Shown: positions 7,674 to 10,262 of the stretch, one piece after another | Numbering within the stretch: position 1 is the stretch's first letter | Layout of the letters: each line of letters begins with the position of its first letter | From: an uncultured Kangiella sp. | GTDB lineage: Bacteria > Pseudomonadota > Gammaproteobacteria > Enterobacterales > DSM-103792 | Reading direction: 5' to 3' | NCBI GenBank assembly: GCA_946480585.1 | Contig: CAMLKQ010000061.1 | Coordinates: 1-10,262 of the forward strand | DNA: 10,262 nt | The notes under the pieces: model-generated | Databases searched by the model: none | What the model was told of the DNA's origin: nothing | The model's input: only the letters and a program-made list of their open reading frames with translations | Program-made: the position numbers and the translations under genes

Positions 7674-8435
7674 TTAGGCTTCGTCGTCGGCAGCGGCAGC
7701 AGCCGGTGCTTCTTCGACGAACTCGTCGGCAACACGCTCTTCCGCGTGCGGGGCGCTCTGACGGCCTTCGATGATGGCGTCAGCAACGTTGCGCAGGTAC
7801 AGCTCGATGGCGCGAATGGCGTCGTCGTTACCCGGGATGACGTAGTCCACGCCGTCCGGATTCGAGTTGGTATCAACCACGGCAACGACCGGGATACCCA
7901 GCTTGCGGGCTTCCGAAATCGCAATGTTTTCATGGTCGGTGTCGATCACGAACAAGACGTCCGGCAGACCGCCCATGTCCTTGATACCGCCCAGCGAGGC
8001 TTCCAGCTTTTCCATTTCGCGCTGACGCATCAGCGCTTCTTTCTTGGTCAGCTTGTTGAAGGTGCCGTCAGCGGCCATCGCTTCCAGATCTTTCAAACGC
8101 TTGATCGACTGGCGAACGGTTTTGAAGTTGGTCAGCATGCCGCCGAGCCAACGGTTGTTGACGTAGTACTGACCGCAGCGCTTGGCTTCGGCCGCAACGA
8201 CGTCAGCGGCAGCACGCTTGGTGCCGACGAACAGAATCTTGCCGCGCTTGGCCGCGATGCCGCCGAGGAAATTCAGCGCATCCTGGAACATCGGCAGGGT
8301 GTGCTCGAGGTTGACGATGTGGATTTTGTTACGCGAACCGAAAATGTACTGTTTCATTTTCGGGTTCCAGAACCGGGTGCGGTGACCGAAGTGCACGCCA
8401 GCCTGGATCATGTCACGCATAGTGACGCGAGCCAT
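7674..8435 (-). CDS. rpsB: 30S ribosomal protein S2
   Basis: Small-subunit protein on the back of the 30S head/body junction, needed for S1 attachment. The 253 aa give a normal bacterial S2. [20 protein letters not shown] (1-20) with RFWNPKMK next is the N-terminal signature. [12 protein letters not shown] is at 65-76, [19 protein letters not shown] at 93-111, and [20 protein letters not shown] at 147-166; [21 protein letters not shown] ends the core. The last 17 or so residues form an acidic, Ala-rich tail, usual for S2. Start ATG at 8435 has GAGG 6 nt upstream. ATGs further upstream (8447, 8492) lack a conserved N-terminus. It heads the long minus-strand block and is probably autoregulated through its leader. 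Confidence 0.99.
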   Translation of the reverse strand: MARVTMRDMIQAGVHFGHRTRFWNPKMKQYIFGSRNKIHIVNLEHTLPMFQDALNFLGGIAAKRGKILFVGTKRAAADVVAAEAKRCGQYYVNNRWLGGMLTNFKTVRQSIKRLKDLEAMAADGTFNKLTKKEALMRQREMEKLEASLGGIKDMGGLPDVLFVIDTDHENIAISEARKLGIPVVAVVDTNSNPDGVDYVIPGNDDAIRAIELYLRNVADAIIEGRQSAPHAEERVADEFVEEAPAAAAADDEA

Positions 8436-8589
8436 AGTAGACCTCATTGAGAGTCGGGTTGGGCCTCCGCGCTCCTTTCTGGCCGCCTGCAAGCAGGACC
8501 CGGGTCAGAAATTGGTGGAGTCGCGTGTGGGGTATACCGCGTCGCGGGCCATGCTTGTGCTCATCGCACAAACCGGGTCCCGGCGCGGG
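8436..8589 (-). promoter_or_regulatory. rpsB 5' leader, candidate S2 autoregulatory RNA (t44/tff-like position)
   Basis: The predicted untranslated leader runs from about 8589 to 8436. Seen in it on the minus strand: a long-range perfect 8-base pairing, GGACCCGG (8573-8580) with CCGGGTCC (8496-8503), enclosing a 6-bp hairpin TTGTGC-GATGA-GCACAA (8555-8571); and a small hairpin CCTGC-TT-GCAGG (8486-8497) competing with the long-range arm. Known: in E. coli and relatives the same interval carries a structured leader (first listed as t44/tff RNA) through which S2 represses rpsB-tsf. I could not check the sequence against that model, so the assignment rests on position and structure. Confidence 0.6.
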
Positions 8590-8595
8590 GTGCGC

Positions 8596-8625
8596 TTTAT
8601 ACCACAAGCCGCCGGTCCGGCTCAA
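8596..8625 (-). promoter_or_regulatory. Predicted sigma-70 promoter of rpsB (extended -10, GC-rich discriminator)
   Basis: On the minus strand TTGAGC (8620-8625) and TATAAA (8596-8601) are separated by 18 bp, and TGG precedes the -10, giving an extended -10. The next bases, GCGCACCCC, make a GC-rich discriminator, the form usually linked to ppGpp/DksA inhibition of ribosomal-component promoters. The start of transcription would be near 8589. A dyad GCCGG-T-CCGGC (8611-8621) sits in the spacer and could be an operator or chance. Confidence 0.65.
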
Positions 8626-8729
8626 CGCAAACCAGCGCCGGACGGCGCAGCGGCCGGGGCGCTTGACCCCGCCGGCCCGCGCTGAAACACTGCCGCCCCT
8701 GCTTCAAGGACGACGGACACTTATAAGGA
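8626..8729. other. GC-rich stretch between the rpsB promoter and the GNAT-like gene
   Basis: Contains a 5-bp hairpin GCGCC-GGAC-GGCGC (8635-8648) and an imperfect GGGG/CCCC dyad around 8651-8677. A TTGACC (8663-8668) resembles a plus-strand -35, but no good -10 lies 16-18 bp after it. TATAAG at 8722-8727 resembles a -10, but is too close to the ATG and lacks a spaced -35. No promoter for the plus strand can be called. Confidence 0.4.
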
Positions 8730-9407
8730 ATGGCCTCACCGCTCAGCAAATGGATCGCACTGCGCGCCGAACTCGGCACCGGCCCGGCCCTGCTTTACCT
8801 GTTTCACAAGCTCTGGAAGCGCGTTGGCGGCAAGCTGACCGCCTATCGTTTCGCCTACCAGCCCATCCCGGACCAGCGTTCGGTGGCGCCGGCGACTGGC
8901 GTCGAGTTCCGCTGGCTGACCAGTTTTGAGCCGGCCCTAATGGTCGAAGACCGCAAGGAAGCCATTGTCCGGGCCCGATTTGATCGCGGCGACCGCTGCC
9001 TGGCCGCGTTCAAAAATGGTGAGATCGCAGCCTTTCTCTGGCTAGCAAACACTCACTACCCCGAAGACGATGCCCGCTGCGACTACCGGCTGGAGCTCGC
9101 GGAGCTGGTCTGGGACTACGACGTCTATGTAGCGCCCAAGTACCGGGTGACCCGGCTGTTCGCCCAGCTCTGGGACGAAGCCAATGCCGTGCTGTACCGC
9201 GAAGGCGCCCGCTGGTCGGTCAGCCGGATCAGCGTCTTCAACGCCGCCAGCCTGCGTTCGCACCAGAAACGCGGCGCCCGGCTAACCGGCTCCGCCTTCT
9301 TTATAATGCTCGGCCGGCTGCAGCTGGTGCTGGCGAGTCAAACACCGCGCCTGCACCTGTCGCTGACCGGCCGGCCGGAATTCCGGTTTGAGCTGCCGAA
9401 AGACTGA
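8730..9407 (+). CDS. GNAT-like acyltransferase of unknown substrate
   Basis: Uncharacterised 225 aa soluble protein. The middle and C-terminal parts read like a GNAT fold: CLAAFKNGEIAAFLWLA (90-106) suits beta2-beta3; YDVYVAPKYRVTRLFAQLWD (130-149) occupies the acetyl-CoA loop region; ARWSVSRISVFNAASLRSHQ (160-179) with KRGARLTGSAFF next matches beta5 plus the Asn/Ser helix. The usual R/Q-x-x-G-x-G/A loop is degenerate here (KYRVTRL, no glycine), so CoA binding or activity is uncertain. A short tail (201-225) follows. Start: ATG at 8730 is the first in-frame start after a TAA at 8724-8726. AAGGA directly abuts it with no spacer, which is unusual, and no convincing alternative start is close. 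It sits between rpsB and map, where E. coli has no such gene, and reads in the same direction as map. I cannot name its substrate. Confidence 0.75.
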   Translation: MASPLSKWIALRAELGTGPALLYLFHKLWKRVGGKLTAYRFAYQPIPDQRSVAPATGVEFRWLTSFEPALMVEDRKEAIVRARFDRGDRCLAAFKNGEIAAFLWLANTHYPEDDARCDYRLELAELVWDYDVYVAPKYRVTRLFAQLWDEANAVLYREGARWSVSRISVFNAASLRSHQKRGARLTGSAFFIMLGRLQLVLASQTPRLHLSLTGRPEFRFELPKD

Positions 9408-9426
9408 GCGGCGCAGGACTTTACCC

Positions 9427-9499
9427 GTAGGAGCGGCCTTGGCCGCGATGGCTTGATCACTGGATTGGTGGCGAGAAGCGCGGCCAAGGCCGCTCCTAC
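9427..9499. repeat. Inverted pair of GTAG-headed REP-like palindromes (BIME-like)
   Basis: Two exact 21-bp arms (9427-9447 and 9479-9499) are inverted copies around a 31-bp spacer. Each begins, reading inwards, with GTAG followed by GAGCGGCC-TT-GGCCGC, which is itself a small palindrome. This is the layout of REP sequences with a GTAG head (such as the SMAG family of Stenotrophomonas), which in other genomes are spread by REP-associated RAYT transposases. No such gene is in this window. Located 20 bp after the GNAT-like gene and 40 bp before map. Confidence 0.8.
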
Positions 9500-9512
9500 A
9501 AAACCTTTTTTT
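9479..9512 (+). terminator. Possible terminator of the GNAT-like gene (second REP arm plus T7)
   Basis: The right arm of the repeat can fold within itself (GCGGCC/GGCCGC) or with the left arm, and seven T (9506-9512) follow 6 nt after it. The gap between stem and T run is longer than ideal, so termination would be weak or partial, leaving read-through into map possible. Confidence 0.35.
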
Positions 9513-9539
9513 CTGAATTAGCGAGTAACGAGACCACCA

Positions 9540-10262
9540 ATGACCGTCACCATCAAGACCCCTGCCGAACAAGAAAAAATGCGTGTTGCCGGCCGCCTCG
9601 CCGCCGAAGTGCTCGAGATGATCGAGCCGCACGTCAAAAAAGGGGTCAGCACCGACGAGCTGAACAAAATCTGCCATGACTACATCGTCAATGTGCAGAA
9701 CGCCATTCCGGCGCCGCTCAATTACAACGGTTTTCCGAAATCGATCTGCACCTCGGTCAACCACGTCGTCTGCCACGGCATTCCGAACGAGCGTGAACTG
9801 AAAGACGGCGACATCATCAACATCGACATCACCGTGATCAAAGATGGTTACCACGGTGACACCAGCAAGATGTTCGTCATCGGCAAGCCCAGCATTCAAG
9901 CCGAGCGACTCATCCGCATTACCCAGGAATGCCTCTACAAAGCGATTGCCATCGTCAAACCCGGCACCCGCATCGGTGACATCGGCGCGCTGATTCAACA
10001 GCATGCGGAAGGGGCCGGTTATTCGGTGGTGCAGGAATACTGCGGCCATGGCATCGGCGCGATTTTCCACGAAGACCCGCAAATCCTGCACTACGGCCGT
10101 GCCGGCACCGGCATGGAACTGAAAGAAGGCATGTGCTTCACCATCGAGCCCATGATCAACGCGGGCAAACGCCATACTTCATTAATGAAAGATGGCTGGA
10201 CCGTCGTGACCAAGGATCGTTCGTTGTCGGCACAGTGGGAGCACACGATTTTGGTTACCGCG
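9540..10262 (+). CDS. map: Methionine aminopeptidase type I (C-terminus beyond right edge)
   Basis: Cytosolic dinuclear-metal peptidase that removes the initiator Met from nascent proteins. 241 codons are present; E. coli Map is 264 aa, so about 20 residues are missing at the right edge. Pita-bread fold landmarks are all visible: substrate-site H79 (VVCHGIP), metal ligands D96 (NIDITV), D107 (GDTSKMF), H170 (YCGHGIG), E203 (TIEPM) and E234 (QWEHT), and H177 (FHEDP). It lacks the N-terminal zinc-finger extension, so it is the short type Ia. The ATG at 9540 gives MTVTIKTPAEQEKMRVAGRL, which matches the E. coli start region; the Shine-Dalgarno is weak (GAG about 9 nt upstream). Divergent from rpsB as in E. 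coli, but separated from it by the GNAT-like gene and a repeat. I saw no clear promoter in the 40 bp before it. Confidence 0.97.
   Translation, partial: MTVTIKTPAEQEKMRVAGRLAAEVLEMIEPHVKKGVSTDELNKICHDYIVNVQNAIPAPLNYNGFPKSICTSVNHVVCHGIPNERELKDGDIINIDITVIKDGYHGDTSKMFVIGKPSIQAERLIRITQECLYKAIAIVKPGTRIGDIGALIQQHAEGAGYSVVQEYCGHGIGAIFHEDPQILHYGRAGTGMELKEGMCFTIEPMINAGKRHTSLMKDGWTVVTKDRSLSAQWEHTILVTA

Noticed and set aside
6626..8450. Plus-strand open frames (382 and 444 codons) antisense to tsf and rpsB
   Set aside because: They mirror highly conserved translation genes and show no domain. Their composition follows from GC bias at codon third positions on the other strand.
9282..10175. Minus-strand open frame (297 codons) opposite map
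   Set aside because: map is unambiguous in the other direction with all metal ligands; the antisense translation is Asp/Val/His-rich shadow sequence.
1..10262. CRISPR array, prophage, toxin-antitoxin, tRNA or rRNA genes
   Set aside because: No regular direct repeats, no phage or toxin-like coding sequences and no tRNA cloverleaf or rRNA segments were recognised.

Overview
This 10.3 kb window is chromosomal housekeeping DNA from a GC-rich gammaproteobacterium. The gene order rpsB-tsf-pyrH-frr-uppS-cdsA-dxr-rseP-bamA, with map on the divergent side, is the classic gammaproteobacterial arrangement, and the proteins keep their E. coli-type motifs and lengths. I cannot fix the order or genus. The GTAG-headed palindromic repeat resembles repeats known from Xanthomonadales and Pseudomonas genomes, but that is only a hint.

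Layout. Positions 1-8435 are read on the minus strand as one long co-directional block. It starts with ribosomal protein S2 (rpsB) and elongation factor Ts (tsf), followed by UMP kinase (pyrH) and ribosome recycling factor (frr). A tightly packed, stop/start-overlapping group comes next: uppS, cdsA, dxr and rseP. The block ends with the 5' part of bamA, which runs off the left edge. It joins translation (S2, EF-Ts, RRF), pyrimidine nucleotide supply (PyrH), isoprenoid and undecaprenyl carrier synthesis (Dxr, UppS), phospholipid precursor synthesis (CdsA), and envelope stress signalling and outer-membrane assembly (RseP, BamA).

Positions 8436-8729 form a divergent regulatory region. It holds a credible rpsB promoter (extended -10, GC-rich discriminator) and a structured leader of about 150 nt where other gammaproteobacteria carry the S2 autoregulatory leader (t44/tff). 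On the plus strand follow an uncharacterised GNAT-like gene (8730-9407), a pair of inverted GTAG-type palindromic repeats (9427-9499), and map (methionine aminopeptidase, 9540 to the right edge, truncated).

Non-coding structure includes a hairpin with flanking A and T runs between rpsB and tsf, a hairpin just upstream of the tsf ribosome binding site, three successive palindromes between tsf and pyrH, and a palindrome containing the frr stop codon. uppS has a TTG start behind a strong Shine-Dalgarno sequence.

I found no convincing undescribed system. The least explained items are the GNAT-like gene placed between map and rpsB, and the palindromic repeats. The many long ORFs antisense to the genes above look like shadows of GC-rich coding sequence.
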